Of a DNA stretch of 7,285 bases, positions 1 to 6,647 are shown piece by piece. A model generated the notes under the pieces. The model had not been told where the DNA came from and did not search any database. It saw nothing but the letters and a program-made list of their open reading frames with translations. This DNA is from Patescibacteria group bacterium (GTDB lineage: Bacteria; Patescibacteriota; WWE3; UBA101185; UBA10185): assembly GCA_018818485.1 (NCBI GenBank), contig JAHIRX010000079.1, positions 1 to 7,285 of the forward strand, written 5' to 3'. The translations under genes and the position numbers were made by a program. Numbering within the stretch: the stretch's first letter is position 1; the number at the start of each line of letters is the position of its first letter.

Positions 1-761
1 GAATTCCAAGTCTTACTCATGAACAAACTGTTATAGCAGGATACTCAAACAAATTCATTTCCAGATTCACTAAAAAAATTATGATTTCCTGGAAAGAGTC
101 AGAAAGGTATTTTCCTAAAGATAAAGTTGTTTACACAGGCCTTCCTTTAAGAAAGGAGGTTTTTGATATAAGTTCTAATTCTTTTGAATCTTCCAACAAT
201 CTTCCAACAATCTATATTACAGCAGGAAAGACCGGATCACATATAATAAATGAGGCTGTAAAAGAGATTTTGTCTGAGCTTTTAGCTTTTTGTAACGTAA
301 CTCATCAATGTGGAGACAATACTGTCTATAATGATTTTGATGAACTTAGTAGTATTTATTCTGGAATAGAAAGTTTCAGCGAGGGTAAATATTATCTTAG
401 AAAATTTGTATTAAAAGACGAGATAGGAAAGGCTTTTAGTAAGGCATCTTTAGTAGTTTCAAGGTCAGGTGCTCACACAGTTGCAGAGCTTTTAGCTTTA
501 GAAAAGCCTTGCATCTTAATTCCTATTTCCTGGGTATCTCATAATGAGCAATACAAGAACGCCAGAGTTCTTGAAAAATATGGTCTTGCTAAAATTTTTG
601 ATGAAGAGGGCCTTTCTTCTTCTCAAGCTTTATTACTTGAAATTAGAGATGTATTTCAAAATATTGAGAAGTACAAGCTAAGTGGGGTAGAAAAAAACAC
701 TTTAGTATCTAAAAATTCAGAAAAGTTAATAGTAGATGAGATTTTTAAAATTACAAAATAA
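1..761 (+). CDS. murG: MurG, UDP-GlcNAc:lipid I N-acetylglucosaminyltransferase (5'-truncated)
   Basis: MurG transfers GlcNAc from UDP-GlcNAc to lipid I on the inner face of the cytoplasmic membrane, giving lipid II for peptidoglycan. The reading frame is open from base 3 and starts mid-protein, so roughly the first 110-125 residues lie outside the window; the ATG at 81 is internal. Of the 252 visible residues, HEQ at 6-8 matches the conserved MurG HEQ motif of the acceptor domain. GLPLRKEV (46-53) is the GxPxR segment before the second Rossmann domain. AGKTGSHIIN (74-83) sits where the donor-domain glycine loop (GGSxGAxxxN) belongs. RSGAHTVAE (154-162) and NEQYKNA (181-187) are the UDP-GlcNAc-binding region. 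The GGS of the loop is replaced by AGK, which is unusual against the E. coli form. An 11-bp tandem repeat lies in the interdomain linker. The gene leads into ftsQ in a dcw-type order. The family call is firm. Confidence 0.95.
   Translation, partial: IPSLTHEQTVIAGYSNKFISRFTKKIMISWKESERYFPKDKVVYTGLPLRKEVFDISSNSFESSNNLPTIYITAGKTGSHIINEAVKEILSELLAFCNVTHQCGDNTVYNDFDELSSIYSGIESFSEGKYYLRKFVLKDEIGKAFSKASLVVSRSGAHTVAELLALEKPCILIPISWVSHNEQYKNARVLEKYGLAKIFDEEGLSSSQALLLEIRDVFQNIEKYKLSGVEKNTLVSKNSEKLIVDEIFKITK
190..211 (+). repeat. Perfect 11-bp tandem duplication inside murG
   Basis: CTTCCAACAAT occurs twice back to back (190-200 and 201-211). It encodes part of the variable linker and the start of the strand leading into the MurG glycine loop. 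The unit is not a multiple of three, so loss or gain of one copy would shift the frame. Confidence 0.85.
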
Positions 762-771
762 TAATATTCCA

Positions 772-789
772 AGAAAGCACCTCCTTTCT
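772..789 (+). other. Hairpin carrying an anti-Shine-Dalgarno-like sequence before ftsQ
   Basis: The arms AGAAAG (772-777) and CTTTCT (784-789) are perfectly complementary and enclose the six-base loop CACCTC (778-783). The run CACCTCCTTTCT (778-789) equals the 3' tail of many bacterial 16S rRNAs, the anti-SD region. It lies in the short gap between murG and the preferred ftsQ start, 18 bases upstream of that ATG. There is no U-tract, so it does not look like an intrinsic terminator. The sequence and pairing are directly visible; any function is unknown. Confidence 0.5.
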
Positions 790-807
790 CAAACCAGCGG
801 TAGTGAT

Positions 808-1587
808 ATGTTGATGAGAAAAATTTATACCAAAAAAAGAGGTAAGAAAGACCCTAGATTTGTTGTTAGAAAACACGGAGGCTGGTTTGTTAAGTTCTTA
901 CTATTCATCTCTTTTGTTAGTCTAGCTTCTTTTCTCATATATAGATTTGATTTGATAAAGCACTTAAGAATATCTGGTGTTGACGTTTTAGGAGCAGGAG
1001 AGTTTGTTAACGAGAGCGATATTAAAGTTATGGCAGAAAGTTACTCATCTGAAAAGATAATTGTTGGTTTTAACTGTAAGGAATTAGAAAGTTTATTAAA
1101 AGAAAACTTTTTAGGTGCTAAGGATATAGCTATTGAGAAAATCTATCCCAATAAAATTAAAGTGTTAATAGAAGAAAGAAAGCCTCTAGCTATATTACAC
1201 AACGAAAAGGAGGGAAGAAGGTACCTGATAGATAGTGAGGGTTACGTTTTGGGTGAGATTGTGGATAGATTTTTCTATCTTCCTAGGATTCTTTATGAAG
1301 GTAAGGTTGAAGTAGGAGATTTTTTAGAAGAGAACGTAGTTCCAGTTAGTGTAGAAATACTTAGGTTTGCAGAAGGGGAGGAGGTTAGAGTTAGTAGCAT
1401 GAGTTTTTATCCGAAGTATATAAGAATATATGTTAATGGTTTTATAGACGCCTACATTGGTAATGAAAAAGATAAGGAAGAATCTCTAAAAACCATTGGA
1501 GCTTTAGTTAAGAAATCAGCTCTAGAAGGCCAAAAGATTACAAAAATAGATTTACGATATGATAAAGTAATAGTATTATATGAATAG
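808..1587 (+). CDS. ftsQ: FtsQ/DivIB-family cell division protein
   Basis: FtsQ is a bitopic membrane protein that links early division proteins to the septal wall synthesis complex. From the ATG at 808 it is 259 residues. A short basic cytoplasmic tail (MLMRKIYTKKRGKKDP and onward) is followed by one hydrophobic segment at about 27-45. A POTRA-like domain at about 51-126 opens with the HLRISGVDVLG strand and ends with a YPNKIKVLIEERKPLAIL segment, the typical FtsQ W/YPxxixVxxxER pattern. The rest is the beta domain, ending near DLRYDKVIVLYE. An ATG at 736 would add 24 residues and overlap murG, but that extension reads like an out-of-frame copy of murG's end. An ATG at 814 is also possible. 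No start has a clear SD. The position directly before ftsA supports the call. Confidence 0.88.
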   Translation: MLMRKIYTKKRGKKDPRFVVRKHGGWFVKFLLFISFVSLASFLIYRFDLIKHLRISGVDVLGAGEFVNESDIKVMAESYSSEKIIVGFNCKELESLLKENFLGAKDIAIEKIYPNKIKVLIEERKPLAILHNEKEGRRYLIDSEGYVLGEIVDRFFYLPRILYEGKVEVGDFLEENVVPVSVEILRFAEGEEVRVSSMSFYPKYIRIYVNGFIDAYIGNEKDKEESLKTIGALVKKSALEGQKITKIDLRYDKVIVLYE

Positions 1588-1600
1588 CCTTTATTAGCTT

Positions 1601-2857
1601 ATGCCCAAGGAAAAAATAATTACAGGTATTGACATAGGATCCACAAAAGTTAGCACAACAGTTGCTTCTGTTTCAGAAAATAAGATTTCTGTTATTGGTG
1701 TTTCTGGAAAAGTTCCATCAAAGGGAATAAACAAGGGAAATGTTGTGGATATTGATAGTTCTGTTGAAGCAATTGCTGCAAGTGTAGAAAAAGCAGAGAG
1801 GATGTCAGGAGTTTCAATATCAAATGCTTTTGTTACAATCAACGGAAGTCATATTGAGACACTTAATTCTCATGGAGTAGTTGCAGTTTCTCCCTCTGAT
1901 ACCTCAGAAATAGATAGAAACGATGTTGCAAGAGTGATTGAAGCAGCACAAGCTATCTCTCTTCCATCAACAAGAGAGATAATTCATGTTATTCCAAGAG
2001 ATTTTATAGTTGACTCTCAAGAAGGGATAAAAGACCCAGTTGGTATGTCTGGGGTTAGACTTGAGGTTGAAACAAATGTTATCCACGGTTCAGCAACAGC
2101 TATGAGAAACATTACAAAATGTGTAAATCAAGTTGGAGTTGATGTGAACGAGCTTGTATATACAGGTCTTGCTTCCTCAGAAGCAGTTTTGACTGACACT
2201 GAAAAGGAACTTGGTGTGCTTTTAGTAGATATCGGAGGTGGAACAACCTCCGTAATTGCATTTTTAGAGGGCTCTCCTATTCATTCTGTGGTTCTTCCTA
2301 TCGGGGGAAAGCTAATTACTAGTGATCTAGCTATTGGTTTAAGATCAAGGCTTGAGGATGCTGAAAAAATTAAACTGAGATTGAGTAATGAAGCTTTAAT
2401 AACAAAATCTACTCCTTCAGAAACTTATGATGAAGACTTTGATGTATCCGAATTTGATTTGGAGATTGAAAGAGTTCCAAAAAGTATGCTTTATAAAATA
2501 ATGAATGCTCGTCTTGAAGAGATTTTTAGACTTGTCGCACTTGAAGTAACTAAATCTACGCTTAGTGGAAAGCTTCCTGCAGGTATTGTTATAACTGGCG
2601 GTGCTGGAATGACTGCTGGGATTGAGAAGAGTGCAAAAGTTAATCTTAAAATGCCTGTGAGAATAGGAACACCCAAGGGTGTAACTGGTTTAATTGATGA
2701 AATAAAGGGAACAGATTCATCTGCTGGTGTTGGCGCTATCTTGTATGGTACCAAGCTTTACCGTGGTAGTAACTTATTGTCATTTGATACCAAAAACGGT
2801 ACTATAAGTAAAAGAGTCTCAAAGCTATTTGAGAAATTTAAGTCTTTCCTGCCCTAA
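1601..2857 (+). CDS. ftsA: FtsA, actin-like membrane tether of the Z ring
   Basis: FtsA is an actin-family ATPase that anchors FtsZ filaments to the cytoplasmic membrane and recruits later division proteins. The 418 residues are close to E. coli FtsA in length. Phosphate-1 motif GIDIGSTKV is at 9-17. The FtsA-specific 1C subdomain lies at about 85-165, including the HVIPRDFIVD stretch. Phosphate-2 motif DIGGGTTSV is at 210-218 and the adenosine motif ITGGAGMTAG at 331-340. The C-terminus, SKRVSKLFEKFKSFLP (403-418), is a short amphipathic basic helix after a variable linker, as expected for the membrane-targeting sequence. The start lies 13 bases after the ftsQ stop with no SD, suggesting one transcript with ftsQ. 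An acidic insert near 272-290 (YDEDFDVSEFDLEIE region) is mildly unusual. Confidence 0.96.
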   Translation: MPKEKIITGIDIGSTKVSTTVASVSENKISVIGVSGKVPSKGINKGNVVDIDSSVEAIAASVEKAERMSGVSISNAFVTINGSHIETLNSHGVVAVSPSDTSEIDRNDVARVIEAAQAISLPSTREIIHVIPRDFIVDSQEGIKDPVGMSGVRLEVETNVIHGSATAMRNITKCVNQVGVDVNELVYTGLASSEAVLTDTEKELGVLLVDIGGGTTSVIAFLEGSPIHSVVLPIGGKLITSDLAIGLRSRLEDAEKIKLRLSNEALITKSTPSETYDEDFDVSEFDLEIERVPKSMLYKIMNARLEEIFRLVALEVTKSTLSGKLPAGIVITGGAGMTAGIEKSAKVNLKMPVRIGTPKGVTGLIDEIKGTDSSAGVGAILYGTKLYRGSNLLSFDTKNGTISKRVSKLFEKFKSFLP

Positions 2858-2864
2858 TTTAAAA

Positions 2865-2880
2865 GCAACCTGAAGGTTGT
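2865..2880 (+). other. Small hairpin between ftsA and ftsZ
   Basis: CAACC (2866-2870) pairs with GGTTG (2875-2879) around the tetraloop TGAA, with a possible G-T closing pair outside. The stem is short and has no U-tract, so it is a poor terminator. It might stabilise or process the mRNA upstream of ftsZ. The structure is read by eye only. Confidence 0.35.
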
Positions 2881-2913
2881 CGAAAGTATTTTCTGCCCAT
2901 TATAGGATATATT
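2877..2913 (+). promoter_or_regulatory. Weak candidate promoter for ftsZ
   Basis: TTGTCG (2877-2882, 4 of 6 to TTGACA) is 18 bases upstream of TATAGG (2901-2906). An overlapping TATATT (2908-2913, 5 of 6 to TATAAT) is an alternative -10. The 66-base gap before ftsZ is long for this gene string, which allows a separate promoter because FtsZ is normally needed in excess over FtsA. In AT-rich DNA such matches arise easily, so confidence is low. Confidence 0.25.
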
Positions 2914-2923
2914 AGTAAATACT

Positions 2924-4051
2924 ATGGAAGTAAAACCTGAAGTAGAAAACTTTGCGAAAATAAAAGTACTGGGCGTGGGCGGTGCTGGCGGTAACGTATT
3001 AAACTCTATGATTGATTCAGGGCAAATTAGAGGTGTTGAGTTTATTGCTATTAATACTGATGCTCAAGATCTTTCTGTGAATAAAGCATTATTAAAAGTT
3101 CCAATAGGACAAGAAATCACACATGGTCTTGGAGCTGGGGCTAATCCAGAAGTGGGAAGAAGAGCAGCAGAGGAATCAACAGATTTAATCAGAGAGCATA
3201 TTGAGGGAGCAGATATGGTATTTGTAACCGCTGGTATGGGTGGAGGTACAGGTACTGGTGCTAGCCCCGTTATTGCTAGACTTGCCCGTGATTGTGGCGC
3301 ACTAACAGTAGGTGTTGTTACAAAACCTTTTCCTTTCGAAGGAGCATTGAGAATGAGAAATGCTGAGGTAGGTATTGCTGAACTTAGAGAAGAGGTGGAT
3401 GCTCTCATAACTATTCCAAATCAAAGATTACTTGAAGTGGCTGATGAGGAGATGTCTATTATCGAGGCTTTTAAACTTTCAGATAGTGTACTCAACCAAG
3501 GTGTACAAGGAATTTCCGATCTAATTGTTATGCCTGGACTTATCAATGTGGATTTTGCAGATGTTAAAACCATTATGAAAGATGCAGGAACAGCACTTAT
3601 GGGAATTGGTATTGGAACTGGAGACAATAGAGCAGAGGTTGCAGCAAGGGCAGCAATTTCATCTCCACTTTTAGAACAATCCATTGAAGATGCAAGAGGG
3701 ATTCTATTTAATGTTATTGGTGGACAAGACTTAACAATGAAAGAGGTAGATAGGGCTGCAAATATTATTAGAGATATTGCAAGTGATGAGGCAGATATAA
3801 TATTCGGTACCACAATTGATGATCGACTTACAGGCCAAGTAAAAATTACAGTTATTGCCACAGGTTTTGATATAAAAAGACCAGATGTAGGTTATGGTTT
3901 TATGCCCCCAAGAGCTGCAAAAGAAGAATATTCACAACCCCAAACACCCCAACAAAAAACAGAAGAACCAGAAGATATGTATAAGCCTGAAGATTTTGAC
4001 GGAGACTTTGAGAGTAAGTACGATATCCCGGCTTTTTTAAGAGGGAAATAG
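2924..4051 (+). CDS. ftsZ: FtsZ, tubulin-like division GTPase
   Basis: FtsZ polymerises with GTP into the cytokinetic ring at mid-cell. The 375-residue product is complete. KVLGVGGAGGNVLN (14-27) begins the nucleotide-binding fold and INTDAQDL (43-50) is the next conserved strand. The tubulin signature GGGTGTG is at 106-112. PFPFEGALRMRNA (135-147) is a strongly conserved FtsZ segment, and NVDFADVKTIM (208-218) is the T7 synergy loop with catalytic Asp residues. A short, Gln/Pro/Glu-rich linker (about 322-365) leads to the C-terminal peptide DIPAFLRGK (367-375), which binds FtsA; this fits the intact ftsA upstream. No SD precedes the ATG. All key catalytic motifs are present, so the protein should be active. 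Confidence 0.98.
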   Translation: MEVKPEVENFAKIKVLGVGGAGGNVLNSMIDSGQIRGVEFIAINTDAQDLSVNKALLKVPIGQEITHGLGAGANPEVGRRAAEESTDLIREHIEGADMVFVTAGMGGGTGTGASPVIARLARDCGALTVGVVTKPFPFEGALRMRNAEVGIAELREEVDALITIPNQRLLEVADEEMSIIEAFKLSDSVLNQGVQGISDLIVMPGLINVDFADVKTIMKDAGTALMGIGIGTGDNRAEVAARAAISSPLLEQSIEDARGILFNVIGGQDLTMKEVDRAANIIRDIASDEADIIFGTTIDDRLTGQVKITVIATGFDIKRPDVGYGFMPPRAAKEEYSQPQTPQQKTEEPEDMYKPEDFDGDFESKYDIPAFLRGK

Positions 4052-4078
4052 TTAAATACTCTAATCTTTATTTCTTGG

Positions 4079-4092
4079 TTTTTCTAGAAAAA
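4079..4092. promoter_or_regulatory. 14-bp perfect palindrome, candidate operator
   Basis: TTTTTCTAGAAAAA is a perfect inverted repeat without spacer. It occupies the place where the -35 element of the TATAAT at 4103 would lie, so a dimeric repressor or activator bound here could control nrdJ. It does not fit the NrdR box pattern as I know it. Function is inferred only from position and symmetry. Confidence 0.4.
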
Positions 4093-4102
4093 TTTGTTTT
4101 CA

Positions 4103-4108
4103 TATAAT
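4103..4108 (+). promoter_or_regulatory. Candidate -10 element of the nrdJ promoter
   Basis: The hexamer TATAAT is a perfect -10 match in the gap between ftsZ and nrdJ. No good -35 is found at 16-18 bases upstream (TTTTCT at 4080-4085, inside the palindrome), and there is no TG extension. TTGGTT at 4075-4080 is 22 bases away, too far. Transcription would begin near 4115-4117, giving a leader of about 50 bases. Confidence 0.5.
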
Positions 4109-4123
4109 GGCAGGCAGTGATAT

Positions 4124-4149
4124 AAAAACCCTCGCCAGAGGTGTTTTTT
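4124..4149 (+). terminator. Terminator-like hairpin between ftsZ and nrdJ
   Basis: AAAAACCCTC-type and GAGG-T-GTTTTT-type arms pair around the loop GCCA (4134-4137). There are four pairs, 4130-4133 with 4138-4141, a bulged T at 4142, then C4129-G4143 and five A-T pairs. The 3' arm runs into six T residues (4144-4149), the form of an intrinsic terminator. The A-tract on the 5' side would make it work in both directions. It may end the fts transcript, or, since it lies downstream of TATAAT and only 16 bases before nrdJ, act as an attenuator. The stem is modest. Confidence 0.55.
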
Positions 4150-4165
4150 GTTCACCCAATTTTCT

Positions 4166-6640
4166 ATGAGCTCATTCTTATATTTTAATGACAATACAGG
4201 TTTGCAAAAGATATCTAATCTTAATTTCAGTGATAATAGCGCTAAAATCTTAGCGAATAGATACTTGAGAAGAAATGAATATGGTGAGGTAGGAGAAACT
4301 CCCGAAGGACTTTTAGATAGAATTTCAAACACTGTGGCAGAGCCAGACAGATCTTACCATGATATAGAGGTATCTAAAGTTGAATATTTCAATCTGCTGG
4401 CTTCAAAAAAGTTTTATCCAAATTCTCCAACCTGGACAGGTGCAGGAACACCTCTTGGACAACTTGCTGCTTGTTTTGTATTACCAGTAGAGGACGATCT
4501 TGGAAAAGAAAGAGATGGTATTTTTTCTACACTAAAAAATGCAGCACTTATTCAACAGTCCGGTGGCGGTAATGGTTTTTCATTCTCAAGATTAAGGTGT
4601 CGTGGTTCTATAGTTAGCTCAAGTAATGGGGAGTCGTCTGGTCCCATTGGATTTATGAAGGCCTACGACGGCGCATTTGGAGTTATTGCCCAGGGGGGTG
4701 CTAGAAAAGGCGCTAACATGGGAATTTTAAGGGTAGATCATCCTGATATCAGGGAGTTTATAAAATGTAAAACAGACGAAGGTAACATTTCTAATTTTAA
4801 TATCTCAGTGGCTCTAACGGACGCATTTTTAAAAGCTGTAGAAAAGGATGAGATTTATGATCTTATCGATCCTCACACAAAAGATACAAAAGAGTCGCCA
4901 AGAGCAAGGGAGATTTTTGATATGATCGTTGACTATGCGTTTAGAAATGGAGAACCCGGTGTACTTTTTATTGATACAGCAAACAGTCAAAATCCTTTAC
5001 CCCATTTATATGAATTAGAGGCTACAAATCCATGTGGTGAGCAGTGGCTTGGTCCGTATGAAAACTGCTGTTTAGGATCGATTAATCTTGCTAGACATGT
5101 TACAAAAGATGGAAAAGTGGATTGGGAAGAGTTGAGAAAAACCACAATTTTAAGTACAAGATTTTTAGATAATGTAGTTACTGCAAATAAATATGTACCT
5201 TCTGTTCCTGAGCTAAGGGAAGCAGCCTTGAAGGCTAGAAGGTTAGGGCTAGGAATAATGGGGTTAGCTGATATTTTTTATAGTTTAGGGGTTAGATATG
5301 GATCTGCAAAAGCACAAGATTTAGCTGCACAAATTATGGAATTTGTTAGGTTTTATGCTATGAAGACAAGTATTGAACTTGCTAAAGAAAGAGGCCCATT
5401 TCCAGAGATAAAGGGGAGTATTTATGACCCAATGAATATTTCTTGGTCTCCTCCGCAGCCTTTAAAGCCTTTTACTAATGATTTTGGAAGGCCTTTTCTG
5501 AATTGGCAAGAAATCACTGACGGAATTAGATTTTATGGTATTAGAAATGCTGCTTTAACAACTGTAGCTCCCACGGGAACAATATCTACAGTAGCAGGAA
5601 TTGAGGGGTATGGGTGTGAACCTGTATTTGCTCTTGCCTACTATAGAAATGTTTATCAGGCAGCGGGACAAAAAGAAAGGATAACCTTAACTTATGTGAG
5701 CCCCTCATTTCAAAAAGCTTTAGATAAGCTAGGTCTACCTGAAGACGAAAAGAAGAAGGTTATTGAAGAAGTTATAACAAAGGGTACGTGTCAGCAAATT
5801 GAGGAACTTCCTGAAGACATAAAAAATACTTTTGTTGTTTCTGCAGACATTACTCCTGAAGAACATATTTTAATGCAAGCAAACCTGCAGGCATTTGTTG
5901 ATAACTCTATTTCAAAAACGTGCAATTTCCCAGTAGGTGCAGAAAGGGAAGATATAGCTAAGGTTTTTATGATGGGGTGGAAACTAGGTTGCAAGGGATT
6001 AACAGTTTATGTAACAGGAAGTAGAGAAGAAGTTGTCTTAGAAACTAAAGAAACAGTAGACAAAAGAAATGGTGGGGTTACATCCAGTAGTGCTGTAAAG
6101 GAAAGGGACCCTATTGAAGAAGGTAGGGTTGTACTTAAAAGACCGTACAAACTAACAGGATCCACATATAGAGTTCAAACACCTCAAGGAGTTGCTTTTA
6201 TTACAATAAATAAATCACATGAGGGAAGACCCTTTGAAGTTTTTATTAATGTGGGTAAGGCAGGTACAGATGTTGCTGCATTAGCAGAAGCTTTGGGACG
6301 TTTGGTTTCTGGTTGGCTTAGAGTTCCTTCATCTTCGAGCGATACAGTTAATGAGATCATTTCTCAACTTTATGGTATAGGGGGTTCTAGGTCTGTTGGA
6401 TATGGTAAAAACAAAGTGAGTTCAATTCCTGAGGCTGTTGCAAAAGTTTTAGCAGAAGATTTAGGACACTCTCTTCCCCAAAATGGAAATAGTGGTAATG
6501 ACTATAGTGGCGAGGAAGAAGAAAATGGGTCTGATTCCGTCTTTTCTCAAACAGATATGTGCCCCGATTGTGGGAATTATTCATTAGTCCAAGAAGAAGG
6601 TTGTGCAAAGTGCTACAACTGCGGTTTTAGTGTATGCTAG
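4166..6640 (+). CDS. nrdJ: Class II (adenosylcobalamin-dependent) ribonucleotide reductase
   Basis: NrdJ reduces ribonucleotides to deoxyribonucleotides in the cytoplasm, using adenosylcobalamin to create a transient thiyl radical. From the ATG at 4166 it has 824 residues. SPTWTGAGTPLGQLAACFVL contains the first redox cysteine (C103). GGGNGFSFSRLR follows at about 133-144. NPCGE carries the radical cysteine C290 and E292. The second redox cysteine is C301, beside an extra C302. PTGTIS (469-474) is the phosphate-binding loop. A TSCPD domain lies at about 651-754. An acidic Ser/Gly/Glu linker (about 768-796) leads to a zinc-ribbon-like tail with cysteines at 799, 802, 813, 816, 819 and 824, which in this family re-reduces the active site. 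No ATP-cone is visible. A TTG at 4148 would add six residues but lies in the hairpin's T-run. No SD is seen. The gene is followed 7 bases later by the adenosyltransferase. Confidence 0.96.
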   Translation: MSSFLYFNDNTGLQKISNLNFSDNSAKILANRYLRRNEYGEVGETPEGLLDRISNTVAEPDRSYHDIEVSKVEYFNLLASKKFYPNSPTWTGAGTPLGQLAACFVLPVEDDLGKERDGIFSTLKNAALIQQSGGGNGFSFSRLRCRGSIVSSSNGESSGPIGFMKAYDGAFGVIAQGGARKGANMGILRVDHPDIREFIKCKTDEGNISNFNISVALTDAFLKAVEKDEIYDLIDPHTKDTKESPRAREIFDMIVDYAFRNGEPGVLFIDTANSQNPLPHLYELEATNPCGEQWLGPYENCCLGSINLARHVTKDGKVDWEELRKTTILSTRFLDNVVTANKYVPSVPELREAALKARRLGLGIMGLADIFYSLGVRYGSAKAQDLAAQIMEFVRFYAMKTSIELAKERGPFPEIKGSIYDPMNISWSPPQPLKPFTNDFGRPFLNWQEITDGIRFYGIRNAALTTVAPTGTISTVAGIEGYGCEPVFALAYYRNVYQAAGQKERITLTYVSPSFQKALDKLGLPEDEKKKVIEEVITKGTCQQIEELPEDIKNTFVVSADITPEEHILMQANLQAFVDNSISKTCNFPVGAEREDIAKVFMMGWKLGCKGLTVYVTGSREEVVLETKETVDKRNGGVTSSSAVKERDPIEEGRVVLKRPYKLTGSTYRVQTPQGVAFITINKSHEGRPFEVFINVGKAGTDVAALAEALGRLVSGWLRVPSSSSDTVNEIISQLYGIGGSRSVGYGKNKVSSIPEAVAKVLAEDLGHSLPQNGNSGNDYSGEEEENGSDSVFSQTDMCPDCGNYSLVQEEGCAKCYNCGFSVC

Positions 6641-6647
6641 GAAGCAA

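Noticed and set aside
1580..1600. Short open frame starting ATG at 1580 before ftsA
   Set aside because: It ends after five codons and has no SD; nothing supports a leader peptide.
1594..1842. Minus-strand open frames opposite ftsA, ftsZ, nrdJ (also at 2491-2754, 3064-3408, 3421-3861, 4084-4332, 5791-5994, 6387-6608)
   Set aside because: They lie almost wholly opposite well-conserved plus-strand genes, show low-complexity Ser/Ile/Pro-rich products with no recognised motif, and are typical antisense shadows.
4109..4165. Cobalamin riboswitch ahead of nrdJ
   Set aside because: The leader would be about 50 bases, far below the roughly 200 bases of a cobalamin riboswitch, and I see no B12-box sequence.
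4052..4165. NrdR boxes in the nrdJ promoter
   Set aside because: No pair of ACACWATATWTWGT-like boxes with about 15-base spacing is visible; the palindrome present is of another kind.
4148..4165. TTG start for nrdJ at 4148
   Set aside because: It lies in the T-run of the hairpin and adds six residues with no conservation; the ATG at 4166 fits better.
4166..6640. Intein or insertion in nrdJ
   Set aside because: RNR genes often carry inteins, but the active-site motifs are continuous and no splicing blocks are seen.
6603..6647. GTG start for the adenosyltransferase at 6603
   Set aside because: It would overlap the nrdJ zinc-ribbon coding region, and the family begins close to the KIYTK motif, which follows the ATG at 6648.
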